A program made the translations under genes and the position numbers. A DNA stretch of 64,000 nucleotides from JBBQYD01 sp942493075 (lineage in GTDB: Bacteria > Verrucomicrobiota > Verrucomicrobiia > Limisphaerales > UBA8199): the NCBI GenBank assembly GCA_942493075.1, contig OW818681.1, forward strand, positions 5,456,001 to 5,520,000, in the 5' to 3' direction. A model generated the notes under the pieces. That model worked only from the letters and a program-made list of their open reading frames with translations. It was not told where the DNA came from and did not search any database. Of this stretch, positions 8,532 to 16,793 are shown piece by piece. The stretch's first letter is position 1. Each line of letters starts with the position of its first letter.

Positions 8532-10901
8532 ATGATTCACCACATGAAAACGCAATGGCCAGCCGGGTCAATCGTTCTTTCCAGACTAACCCGTTATTTT
8601 TTGATCGTCGCGCTCGGCTTCTCAACGTCCGCGATCTCGTTGAAGGCCGGCTCACAGGCCGCATCTGGCACGCGTCTGCCTGCGCCGAACTCACCTGACA
8701 AAACCGTCTGGTGGGCTCCAGCCAGTGCCCGTAAATCAATCCCAGACGCACTCCCACCCGACCAGATGGGGGACGCCGCCCGATTCAGCGCTGCTCGCAA
8801 TGAGCGCGAGGCAGTGCAGTTCTTCATCCGTTCAAGCAATGCGTTGCGAAATTTCGAGATTGAGTGCCCCCCGTTGCAAGGGCCCGATGGTGCGGTTTTC
8901 CCGGCCTCCAACATCGAGTTCCTTGAGTTGCGCTACTTGAACATTACCAAGCCATCGGATCGGCACAGCGTGGAAGGCCTCTGCCCTGACCCACTTTTCC
9001 CTGTCACAGGTCCACTGGAACTCAAGCCGAACATCAACCATGGCTTCTGGATGAGGGTGTTCATCCCCCCAACCGTTCAAGCGGGCATTTATAAAGGGAC
9101 AGTCCTATTCAAGGCGGAAGGATGGCAGGCCAGCCTGCCACTGGAATTGACTGTTTACGATTTTGCCCTCCCTGACCGGTTCACCTGCACCACCGCGTTC
9201 GGGTTCTCGCCCGGGAACGTTTTTCGTTATCACAATCTAAGAACGGATGCCGATAAGCGTGCTGTGCTGAGTAAATACCTGGACAACTTTGCCGCGCACC
9301 ACATCTCGCCATACGACCCTGCCCCCATGGATGAGATCCAGGTCACTTGGCCTGACATAAAACCACCACATACCACCTGGGACGACTGGTCGGGTCTCCG
9401 AATCGTTGACAACGAGGTGCACTCCGGAAAGGGCGCACTGCTCATCCACGATGATAAGCCGGACCAAAGCGTAGCCGTCGTCTATGAGCCTCTGATCAAA
9501 ATACCTGCCAAAGGACTGCGGATAAACGCATGGTACCGAACGGCCATTCCGGGACATCGAATCCAGGTGACACTGAACCACTTTGATTCTCGCCGAGAAT
9601 GGATGTCGGGCCGTAACAACGACATCACACTCAGCGGCAGCGGTAACTGGCAGAATGTTGAACAGTTGCTCACCGATTTCCCCGCTGGAGCGGAGTATGT
9701 TCGTTTCAACGCCCGCGCGGCAAAATGGTCCGAGCGAGGAGAGGGTCTTGGCCTGGTCTGGTTTGATGACATCTCCATCAAAGATGCCGATACCGGGCAG
9801 GAGCTTGTTAAAGGTGGCGATTTCGAGCGAAAGCCACGCAGCGAACCCGTAGCACCGCTTGATCAGCTTAAGGCGAAGCTGGACTTCACGGCGTGGGATC
9901 GGGCGATGAGCAGGGCCATTGATCAGAATCATTTTAATTCGTTCCGAGTCGATATTCCTGGAATCGGGAGCGGCACTTTCCACGAGATCAGCGCCCCTGC
10001 GCTGCTCGGGTTCACGGAGGATACGCCGGAATACCCAGTGTTATTCGATTCCTATTGCCGCCAACTGGAGGATCATCTCAAGGCGAAAGGCTGGCTGGAT
10101 GAGTCATACGTGTATTGGTTCGATGAGCCCAGCGCTGACCAGTATCCATTTGTGATGAATGGGTTCAACAAGCTCAAAAGGTCTGCTCCCGGCATCTCGC
10201 GGATGCTCACCGAACAAGTGGAACCGGGCCTCTTGGGCGGGCCTAACATCTGGTGCAGCATCACAGACAGCTATGACCATTCCCGTGCGGAGGAACGCCG
10301 CAAGCATGGAGAGAAATTCTGGTGGTACGTTTGCACCGGCCCCAAAGCTCCCTATGCCGGACTCTTCATCGACCACCCCGCCCCGGAGATGAGGATTTGG
10401 CTTTGGCAAACGTTTCAGCGCAACATAGAAGGCATCCTGGTTTGGGAAACCACTTACTGGACCAGCGGCTCGGCTTACCCGGATCAAAATCATCCGCAAG
10501 ATCCCTACAGCGATCCAATGAGCTGGACGTCTGGTTACAGCACCCCGGCAGGCGAGCGCCTCCCCTGGGGGAATGGGGACGGCCGTTTTCTTTACCCGCC
10601 CTTGGCTGCCGCCGAGGCCAACGCGGATAAACCTATCCTGGATGGCCCCATCGATTCCGTTCGCTGGGAACATCTTCGTGATGGCTTGGAGGATTATGAG
10701 TACCTCTGCATTTTGCGCTCGGAACTCGCCAAAAAAGCGGATCGCTTGAGCCCCGAAATCCGCAGGCAATACGCCGGCCTACTGATCGTGCCGGAGAGTA
10801 TCACCCGAAGCCTGACCGAGTTCACTCCCGACGGAGCACCCATTGAAGTTCAGCGTCAGAAGATAGCCCAGGCGATCCAGAGCATCCGCGCTCAACCTTG
10901 A
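8532..10901 (+). CDS. Secreted DUF4091 glycoside hydrolase-like protein
   Basis: 789 residues (785 if the second ATG at 8544 is used; neither has a clear Shine-Dalgarno). The N-terminus is basic then hydrophobic (SRLTRYFLIVALGFSTSA), consistent with export. The middle holds a beta-sandwich segment and an inserted carbohydrate-binding-like domain (about residues 275-430, including WDDWSGLRI and a jelly-roll pattern). The C-terminal half is a TIM-barrel-like region with WFDEPSADQYPF, WQTFQRNIEGILVWETTYW and the DUF4091 hallmark WEHLRDGLEDYEYL near the end. DUF4091 proteins are predicted glycosidases of polysaccharide-degrading bacteria; the substrate cannot be read from the sequence. It stands alone with no sugar transporter or regulator nearby other than the divergent kinases. 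Confidence 0.85.
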   Translation: MIHHMKTQWPAGSIVLSRLTRYFLIVALGFSTSAISLKAGSQAASGTRLPAPNSPDKTVWWAPASARKSIPDALPPDQMGDAARFSAARNEREAVQFFIRSSNALRNFEIECPPLQGPDGAVFPASNIEFLELRYLNITKPSDRHSVEGLCPDPLFPVTGPLELKPNINHGFWMRVFIPPTVQAGIYKGTVLFKAEGWQASLPLELTVYDFALPDRFTCTTAFGFSPGNVFRYHNLRTDADKRAVLSKYLDNFAAHHISPYDPAPMDEIQVTWPDIKPPHTTWDDWSGLRIVDNEVHSGKGALLIHDDKPDQSVAVVYEPLIKIPAKGLRINAWYRTAIPGHRIQVTLNHFDSRREWMSGRNNDITLSGSGNWQNVEQLLTDFPAGAEYVRFNARAAKWSERGEGLGLVWFDDISIKDADTGQELVKGGDFERKPRSEPVAPLDQLKAKLDFTAWDRAMSRAIDQNHFNSFRVDIPGIGSGTFHEISAPALLGFTEDTPEYPVLFDSYCRQLEDHLKAKGWLDESYVYWFDEPSADQYPFVMNGFNKLKRSAPGISRMLTEQVEPGLLGGPNIWCSITDSYDHSRAEERRKHGEKFWWYVCTGPKAPYAGLFIDHPAPEMRIWLWQTFQRNIEGILVWETTYWTSGSAYPDQNHPQDPYSDPMSWTSGYSTPAGERLPWGNGDGRFLYPPLAAAEANADKPILDGPIDSVRWEHLRDGLEDYEYLCILRSELAKKADRLSPEIRRQYAGLLIVPESITRSLTEFTPDGAPIEVQRQKIAQAIQSIRAQP

Positions 10902-11157
10902 TGACGCGCCAACGGACTCATCCGCTCCGTCAAAGTGCACAACAGCGAATCACGCTGGCGCACCGCGTGCGGATTGAGGCGGAGCAAGCGTGGATTCCAC
11001 GCCAGATGATAGCTGATCAAGCCGCTCCCACTGTCCTTAGTGGAAATGCGCACGAAATCGGATGCTCTCTCAGGTGCCAGAAATCCGGGCACCACCCCGG
11101 CAAGCGTCGAAGTCAACGGACGTCCCGTTGCCCTTTAGGGATGCGGTCGTCCCAAAC
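10902..11157. other. Intergenic region between convergent genes
   Basis: 256 bp between the DUF4091 gene and the acid phosphatase. A minus-strand frame of about 74 codons (10892-11116) reads like ordinary protein (GFLAPERASDFVRIS) but has only a TTG start and no recognised relative, so it may be a remnant. Nothing else can be supported. Confidence 0.3.
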
Positions 11158-11883
11158 TCACTCAGCAAGAACTGCCTCCCTGGTAGCCTCGCGGTGTTTC
11201 TTGATATGCGGCTCGACTTCATTTCGCATGATCTCGAGCGCAGCGGGCATCTCAGCCGATTTCAACATCGCCTCAGCAATAGCCGTTCCCAGCATTTCGC
11301 CTGCTATCGCGTCGGTAGGATAGTGAACTCCACCAATGACGCGGCACCATGTCGCCTCTCGGATCTGTGTGCGAAATTCCTCGGCCTTGTCCGGGAAAGC
11401 CGCCGCCAGAATGGTGCCCCAGAGTGCAGCACCTGCTGCATGCCCGCTCGGGTAGGACGTATTATCGGGACGCCCCACAATCGGTTTGACCTCAGACCAG
11501 CGAATGTAAGGGCGCTTGCGGTCCCAGCGCTTTTTGACCTGATCGTCCACGATGCTTTGGCTTTGCTTCGTGATCTTGGCAAACAGCGCCATTGTTTGGG
11601 GAAAATCCTTTGAAACAAACCAGTCACCTAGAACGGGGCGCGCGAATGATGTGACCGATTGCGCTGCCACACGCTCCGCACGCTTCATCTGTTCGGGAGT
11701 TCGGTCGGCCTGCACCTGCAGCAGAGTCAGGATATCAGCACGACCAGCGGGTGAATCATCTGCTGGCGGGGCCGGCAGCAAATCAACGAGAGGTTTGCAG
11801 TCAGCCGGGAGGAAATTCTGAGCGTAAGCCAGTGGCAGCACGGAAAGGGCCACCACCAAAGAGAGCAAGAACCGGTGAATCAT
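11158..11883 (-). CDS. Class A acid phosphatase, PAP2 superfamily
   Basis: 241 residues with a signal peptide (cleavage near LAYAQ, residue 21). The three parts of the acid phosphatase signature are present: K118-x6-R124-P125, PSGH at 145-148, and R181-x5-H187-x3-D191. The residue before R181 is Cys where Ser is usual. H187 is the expected nucleophile and H148 the acid/base. Length matches the PhoN-type nonspecific acid phosphatases, which release phosphate from organic esters in the periplasm. Given the phosphate regulon about 20 kb away, phosphate control is plausible, but only a poor PHO-box-like match lies upstream. Confidence 0.9.
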   Translation of the reverse strand: MIHRFLLSLVVALSVLPLAYAQNFLPADCKPLVDLLPAPPADDSPAGRADILTLLQVQADRTPEQMKRAERVAAQSVTSFARPVLGDWFVSKDFPQTMALFAKITKQSQSIVDDQVKKRWDRKRPYIRWSEVKPIVGRPDNTSYPSGHAAGAALWGTILAAAFPDKAEEFRTQIREATWCRVIGGVHYPTDAIAGEMLGTAIAEAMLKSAEMPAALEIMRNEVEPHIKKHREATREAVLAE

Positions 11884-12052
11884 AGCGTGTTCAGGTGTTT
11901 ACAGATAAATCAAATCGCACTGTAATTCTGGCAAGACACCGGACACAGGCAAGAAGATGTTGCGGCAGAGGGACGAAAAGTGAGGGAAAGAGGTCCACGC
12001 GGATGAGTTTAGCCTTGGATTCTTCCCGCCTACGCCCGCACGAGAAGACCCG

Positions 12053-12073
12053 CCGCGTCAGGGACGCGGCCTA
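12053..12073. repeat. Palindromic repeat, intron insertion site
   Basis: A 7-bp stem (12053-12059 with 12063-12069) with a 3-nt loop, followed by ccta. It belongs to the same family as the palindrome at 15214-15230, which is followed by cctaca. The group II intron begins immediately after the ccta. Confidence 0.75.
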
Positions 12074-12536
12074 GTGCGCCTGCGAGTGGGTGCAAACAAG
12101 GTGGTGAAAGTCCGCCTCCGGGAGAAGTTCACCCCCGGTAACCGAAGGGACTGCGCGGGAGAGATTCCCGTGTGGGGAGCAACGGAAGGTGAATGACCAG
12201 TCCGTAGGATAACGAACCCGATACGGCTGACCGTGCTGGGCGAGCCTGCTAGGCATGAGCGAAGCCCCAAGCGGGATTGAGTTACCCGCAGCCATAGATA
12301 AATGCCAGCGCTGAATAGTGAACATCTGAAAAGCCTGGTTGGACACGGGAAGTGGGTGGGGACGGAATGGTCAGAAGGTTGCATGCATGAAGCAGGGAAC
12401 CCTGCCGGGGCAGCACGGGAAGAAGGCCTCTATTGGCCGAGATCCCGCCCGGCACAGGTCAGAGCGTCCGTAGTAGCGATGAAGCGGTGCAACATAACGC
12501 CGTGGAGCCAAGGGACGCAGGAAGGCAGATGCAGGA

Positions 12537-13877
12537 ATGGTACAGAACAACGAAAGCCAAAAGCAAACCGGCACGAGTGTGGTCCCAAAGGCCACTATGC
12601 CTGCCGGAGAGATCGCACTTCGATGGAAGTGGGTGGAACGTTCGGTCTGGACCGACCGCATGTTGATGGCCTTGGAACAAGGGATCAAGGGAGGCCGATG
12701 GTACAGTCTGATGGATAAGGTATGGTCGGAAAGCAACCTGATGAGTTCGTGGCTGGCCGTAGCGGCAAAGCGCGGAGCAGCAGGAGTGGACCGGCAGAGC
12801 GTTGCTGCGTTCCAAGCTCATCGGGAGCAGGAACTCAAACGCTTGCACCAGGAACTGCGCTCGGACAGCTACGAGCGCCGGCCTGCCCGGCGGGTCTGGA
12901 TAGACAAGCCGGGAACAAAAGAGAAGAGGCCGTTGGGAATACCGTGTGTAAGGGACCGAATCGTGGAAGGCGCAATGCAGCGAGTGCTCGAACCTATCTT
13001 CGAGCGTGAGTTTGCGGAGCACTCTTACGGTTTTCGGCCCGGACACAAGGCGCAGCAGGCAGTGGCGCGGGTTGAAGGGCTTTTGCAGGGCGGCTACACT
13101 TGGATTGTAGACGCCGATTTAAAAGGTTACTTCGATTCGATTCCACAGGAAGCCTTGCTCAAGATGGTGAGCCAAAGGGTAAGCGACCGGCGCGTGCTGC
13201 GGCTCATCGAGCAAAGCCTCAAGGCGGGAGTGATGGAAGAGATGAAAGGCTGGCAACCCACCGAACAAGGGACACCGCAAGGAGGCGTGCTCAGTCCCTT
13301 GCTTGCCAATATTTATCTCAACCCGCTGGACCATCAGATGGCCCAGAAGGGATACCGGATGACCCGCTATGCCGATGACTTCGTCATCCAATGCCGCAGC
13401 CGCGCAGAGGCCCAAGAGGCCCTCGAAACGGTAAAGCAATGGGTGATGCAAGCCGGACTGCGGCTCCACCCGGAAAAGACCCGGATAGTGGACGCAACCC
13501 AACGAGGCGGGTTTGAGTTCCTTGGCTGGCACTTCGAACGAGGCTATCAATGGCCGCGCGAAAAGAGCCAAACCAAACTCAAAGAGACAATCCGCCAGCT
13601 AACGCCACGGACCAGTGGACAGAGCATGAGTCAAATCATCCAGAACCTGAACCGGCGGCTTAAAGGCTGGCGAGGGTATTTTGATCATGGTGTGCGCAAT
13701 GTACACGAAGAACTCGACAAGATGGTTCGGCGACGGCTGCGGCAACTTCTTCTCAAGAGACGAGGCAAGCGAGGCAAACCCAATGGAAACGTAAACAGAC
13801 GATGGCCAAACCTCCACTTTGATAAGTTGGGCCTCTGGCGGCTGGCTGGAGAGCATCAACCAAATCATCAATCATAG
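12537..13877 (+). CDS. ltrA: Group II intron reverse transcriptase/maturase
   Basis: 446 residues carried inside the intron. RT blocks are all visible: RPLGIPCVRDRIVEGAM, EHSYGFRPGHKAQQA, DADLKGYFDSIP, GTPQGGVLSPLLANIYL, and the catalytic MTRYADDFVI, followed by FEFLGWHFER. The thumb/maturase X region follows (about 350-420) and ends in a basic tail. No HNH endonuclease domain is visible, so target-primed reverse transcription would rely on another primer source, as in other endonuclease-free introns. The catalytic YADD is intact and no frameshift is seen, so the element may be active. The frame ends 16 bp before domain V. Confidence 0.95.
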   Translation: MVQNNESQKQTGTSVVPKATMPAGEIALRWKWVERSVWTDRMLMALEQGIKGGRWYSLMDKVWSESNLMSSWLAVAAKRGAAGVDRQSVAAFQAHREQELKRLHQELRSDSYERRPARRVWIDKPGTKEKRPLGIPCVRDRIVEGAMQRVLEPIFEREFAEHSYGFRPGHKAQQAVARVEGLLQGGYTWIVDADLKGYFDSIPQEALLKMVSQRVSDRRVLRLIEQSLKAGVMEEMKGWQPTEQGTPQGGVLSPLLANIYLNPLDHQMAQKGYRMTRYADDFVIQCRSRAEAQEALETVKQWVMQAGLRLHPEKTRIVDATQRGGFEFLGWHFERGYQWPREKSQTKLKETIRQLTPRTSGQSMSQIIQNLNRRLKGWRGYFDHGVRNVHEELDKMVRRRLRQLLLKRRGKRGKPNGNVNRRWPNLHFDKLGLWRLAGEHQPNHQS

Positions 13878-13892
13878 AAACTGCCGACTGGA

Positions 13893-13925
13893 GAGCCGTA
13901 TGCGGGCAAACCGCCTGTACGGTTC
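13893..13925 (+). ncRNA. Group II intron domain V
   Basis: Catalytic hairpin beginning gagccgtatgcggg and closing with cctgtacggttc. The lower stem gagccgta/tacggttc, the upper stem and the GCAA-type loop region are recognisable, and the catalytic AGC triad is present in the 5' strand. A purine-rich domain VI hairpin (about 13928-13965) follows. Confidence 0.85.
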
Positions 13926-14119
13926 GGAGGGAGGGGGAGCGGACATCCGCTCTCCCTACCCCTATCAGGGTCGAGGGCATCCGGCAACCGTGCGTGCCGA
14001 TGATTCTGCGGCGCAAGGCACCCATTCTCGCGAGAGCCTGGCTTGAAAGGCCCGTTACGGCAGATTAGCCCGGGATCTGCCATGGGCCGAACAGGTCACG
14101 CTCAACCTTCGTGCTGAAG

Positions 14120-14150
14120 GCCCGGTCCCCGCACCGGGCGGTTTCTCGTT
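14120..14150 (+). terminator. Terminator-like hairpin downstream of the intron
   Basis: Stem gcccggt (14120-14126) with accgggc (14133-14139), 6-nt loop, followed by a T-rich run (gtttctcgttttt, 14141-14153). It lies in a gene-poor stretch of about 375 bp after the intron (13966-14340). The rest of that stretch holds only a partial copy of the palindromic repeat near 14300-14330. Confidence 0.5.
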
Positions 14151-14340
14151 TTTCCTATTTCCTTCACCCGCACCCAAGCAGACCAAAACGGACCGACCCG
14201 GTCAGGGTCTTCTTAACTCGGCATTTATCGCGGAACCATCGGAAACCCACGGATTCATCGAGGCGTCAACGGCGTCCGGAGACCGGCAGCCTTGGCAACA
14301 CCGCCCTACCCCGCCCCGCCGCATCCCCAGGTCTGGCAGT

Positions 14341-14559
14341 TCACACCTCATGGTGCCTGGCAAATACGGATTTCCGCACTATCGGAACGCACACCAGCAT
14401 CCAAAAACCTAAAGCACAAGCGTTGCCCAAGCCTGGTGACTTGATCAAAGTGTAGATCACCCAACCGCTCAGATACATGAGGCCTGCCGCGCGAGCACCT
14501 CTGAGCGTGGCATGTAAAAGGTACGAGTCACTTTTCATATCGTTGACCTGACATTTCAT
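14341..14559 (-). CDS. Small membrane protein, unknown
   Basis: 72 residues with two hydrophobic stretches (about 26-42, GLMYLSGWVIYTLI; and 48-64, CALGFWMLVCVPIV). The start lies inside the 3' end of the upstream gene (32-bp overlap), which fits coupled translation of a two-gene unit. No family recognised. The overlap and the membrane character argue for a real gene, but the short length keeps confidence low. Confidence 0.4.
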   Translation of the reverse strand: MKCQVNDMKSDSYLLHATLRGARAAGLMYLSGWVIYTLIKSPGLGNACALGFWMLVCVPIVRKSVFARHHEV

Positions 14560-14950
14560 TACCGGAACGGCTCGCAGCCCATTCGCCCGATTCCTGGCCC
14601 TGACTGCGACCCTTGGGTTGTGAACCGATATAAAACTCGATGCTCAAGATGCTCGCAATGAGACACAGCATGACTATGAACAGCCTGGCCTGTGTTGATG
14701 AGGCCAATTCAGCAAATCTTTTCCGTCTCACCTCAACGGGAAGGGCAAGGAAAACACATAGGAGGATTGCGCTTAAAGAAAGCAATGTTCTCGCAGCCGG
14801 TCCGCCAGAATCAAACCCCATGAGCAATCCCGTACTCAGCACAGGAAATAACGCGACTCCTATGCTCATTCCTATGGACATTCCATGAGGCGCCGGTGCA
14901 CCCGATTTGTTACCAGGTTCTCGATCCAGGCACTGGTGTTGATTGCTCAT
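14528..14950 (-). CDS. Membrane protein, unknown
   Basis: 140 residues from the ATG at 14950; the frame runs 16 codons further upstream without signal character. Three hydrophobic segments are visible (about 26-46 SIGVALFPVLSTGLLMGF; 55-70 LLSLSAILLCVFLALP; 90-108 LFIVMLCLIASILSIEF), and the C-terminus is polar. No family recognised. It is the first of two overlapping genes on the minus strand in a region rich in small membrane proteins and remnants. Confidence 0.5.
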   Translation of the reverse strand: MSNQHQCLDREPGNKSGAPAPHGMSIGMSIGVALFPVLSTGLLMGFDSGGPAARTLLSLSAILLCVFLALPVEVRRKRFAELASSTQARLFIVMLCLIASILSIEFYIGSQPKGRSQGQESGEWAASRSGNEMSGQRYEK

Positions 14951-15181
14951 CGGCACCAGTAAACGTCTATAGAGAATAAAGTCAAGATGAATAGGCACTC
15001 ACACTCTTTACATGCAAACGCGGAGTTCGTCGAGAGAGGGAAAGTCGAACAATTAGATGTCACGTCGCGCAGCAAGCGGTTGGGATCGCAACCATTACGG
15101 GTTTCCGTTCAGCCAGGGAAGGTTGTATGGGCTGGCGGCACCCATTCGATTACTGTAGAGCGTTTGCAATGGCGCCCCTCG

Positions 15182-15233
15182 GCGGCATCGGCGATGCCGC
15201 CCTACCCTGCCCGCCGCGTCGGGGATGCGGCCT
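15182..15233. repeat. Tandem palindromic repeat (REP-like)
   Basis: Two adjacent hairpins: gcggcatc/gatgccgc (15182-15200) and ccgcgtc/gatgcgg (15214-15230, one G:T pair), linked by cctaccctgcc and followed by cctaca. Related single palindromes occur at 12053, 39407 and 50349. It lies in an otherwise empty stretch (14951-15364). Confidence 0.7.
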
Positions 15234-15364
15234 ACAGAGCCGAGGCTGGGGTAGACTAAGGGCGCTTCTTCTCGGCTGGCTGCCTTTTCCGAATCGGTGA
15301 TCTGCTCTTTCACTGCTTCGTTCACAGAGAGCGGAGGCGAACGATATAGCATTACCTGCTTCCA

Positions 15365-15739
15365 TCAGTCGAAGTACCACCCTATCAGACCTGCCGGGTT
15401 GATAAAAAAATGTGCGAGATAAGACATCCAGACGATTACTGCGGTCAAAACTCTCCAATCTTTCGGAAGATCCTTCGTCCAGAAGAGTCTGTACATCAGC
15501 CAGACAGCCCATGGAACAAACGTTGTGAATGTCAAGGTTAAAAGACTATCGACCAAGGCATCATGATACCCGTTCTCCAGCGGATCAGGCACGGAGTCGA
15601 AGAGAACCGGCCAGCGCCCGAGCGCGGAGCGTACCCTAAAACAATAGGAATAGAAGAATCCAAACCAACAAAGCATCGCTATAGGCTCGGCATAGAGAAT
15701 AGCTCGAGTCCACTTCGGCGATAGAAGCTGCATTTTCAT
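15365..15739 (-). CDS. Membrane protein, unknown
   Basis: 124 residues from the ATG at 15739 (an in-frame TTG lies at 15751). Three hydrophobic segments are visible: ILYAEPIAMLCWFGFFYSYC near the start, LLTLTFTTFVPWAVWLMYRL in the middle and VLTAVIVWMSYLAHFF near the end. No family recognised. It follows the gene at 15758-16120 by 18 bp on the same strand, so the two are probably co-transcribed. Confidence 0.55.
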   Translation of the reverse strand: MKMQLLSPKWTRAILYAEPIAMLCWFGFFYSYCFRVRSALGRWPVLFDSVPDPLENGYHDALVDSLLTLTFTTFVPWAVWLMYRLFWTKDLPKDWRVLTAVIVWMSYLAHFFINPAGLIGWYFD

Positions 15740-15757
15740 AGCTGCTGGCAAGCCAAC

Positions 15758-16120
15758 CTATTTGTGCCGATAAATGTGATAGTTGAAGACATTGGTTTGC
15801 GGAACCGGTTCGGCTCGGGCATATAGCCATGCCTTGGTCACCCGGTTGCTTAGAATGAACTGCCCTGAATCCACGCCCACCTCCTGGCTATTGGGGGACA
15901 TAACCTCCCATGAATTTGAGCTGAGCCCGGCGTGCTCCATCGCTTCTGTCAGTCCCCGGCGGGCGACTTCGCTACTGGCGGCGGGCGGCATTTCCTCAAA
16001 GCGGTAGGTGTAGCGAGCCACCGTGAACTTACCGGCGAGCACCCTGGAGCCATACCGGAGGCTCCACAAACCCAACACTGCTAGCAGGCTAAGGACAATG
16101 AAGAAATATCTAAGTCTCAT
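15758..16120 (-). CDS. Membrane-anchored protein, unknown
   Basis: 120 residues with one N-terminal membrane anchor (residues 4-20, RYFFIVLSLLAVLGLW) and a mixed alpha/beta outer part. No family recognised. First of a two-gene unit with the membrane protein at 15365-15739. Confidence 0.55.
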   Translation of the reverse strand: MRLRYFFIVLSLLAVLGLWSLRYGSRVLAGKFTVARYTYRFEEMPPAASSEVARRGLTEAMEHAGLSSNSWEVMSPNSQEVGVDSGQFILSNRVTKAWLYARAEPVPQTNVFNYHIYRHK

Positions 16121-16156
16121 AGGCCAAGGTCCGAACGGGTGACAAGTTCAGCCCTG

Positions 16157-16354
16157 CTACTCCACGGCGGGATGCATCAACCGGTAGAAACGCGAGGTGG
16201 CGCTGGGCTGGACATGAAGCGTCTTGTTCGTGCCTTTCGTTTCGATCGTTAGAAAACGAAATGATCTGCTCACCACCAAGCCCGGATTTAGAAAAATGAA
16301 TGACATGACAGAACTCTTGTGCACGATTGTGCTAATAATGTCAAGGCAGACCAT
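16157..16354 (-). pseudogene. C-terminal remnant of a secreted protein
   Basis: 65 codons ending TSRFYRLMHPAVE. The SRFYRL ending is the same type of terminus as in the large secreted proteins of this window (SRFFRL at 25040, PQFFRL at 26410). No signal peptide or N-terminal domain precedes it, so it looks like the 3' stub of a deleted gene. The identification rests on one short motif and is weak. Confidence 0.3.
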
Positions 16355-16793
16355 AAAAGACCAGAAGGTTTATGGTTGAATGGTGAAGTGCATAACGAGT
16401 TCTAAACACACTGGTATTGTCATTGATGCGAGTTCTTGGTAACGTGCAAGCAGAAATCAGGACTCGGCGAGGTAGCTTCATATCCCAACCTCGCCCATAT
16501 TGTGAACCAGATTGGCTACCATCCGAATTGTCCCGCGCAGAATCCGACGACAACCTGCGCGCCAACCGGATATGTGCAGTTCGCCGAGGTTGTTGGGTGC
16601 AGGCCAGCCAACCCGCAAGGGCCGGTCCGTTTGCGGCAATCATTTCTGCAAGAGTCATTCACTGGTGAGCTGCTAAGAGCCCATCATACTTTGTTCGTCA
16701 TTCCACCCTCATTCCTGGCATGGCCAGCTTCCACCAGTTCAACCTCCGCATAATTACGCAAAGGGAAACTTTGACCTATTGCATTATGACACT
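16355..16793. other. Gene-poor stretch before the AIPR gene
   Basis: About 440 bp lying between remnants and the AIPR gene. Open frames of about 100 codons exist on both strands but look like low-quality coding sequence with no recognisable motif. A Shine-Dalgarno-like aaggga is at 16761-16766. Nothing else can be supported. Confidence 0.3.

Larger units (their letters stand above)
12074..13965 (+). mobile_element. Group II intron, full length
   Basis: The 5' end begins GTGCG and continues with the conserved domain I start (gagtgggtgcaaac, then ggtggtgaaagtc). A reverse transcriptase ORF sits in the domain IV position, and domains V and VI follow it. The 3' end is placed at 13965 (ctaccccta-t, AY-type end). 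Two observations support both ends: the start motif is typical, and joining the flanks at these points gives ggcctacagggtcgagg, which matches the uninterrupted repeat at 15229-15245 (ggcctacagagccgagg). Size is 1892 bp. Insertion a few bases downstream of a hairpin is the known habit of bacterial class C introns, but class assignment is tentative. Confidence 0.88.

Noticed and set aside
10898..11323. 141-codon plus-strand frame
   Set aside because: It runs antisense into the acid phosphatase gene and shows no recognisable domain.
11884..11935. PHO box upstream of the acid phosphatase
   Set aside because: ctgtaaa and tgaacac at 11-bp spacing match the pstS repeats at only 5/7 and 3/7 positions.
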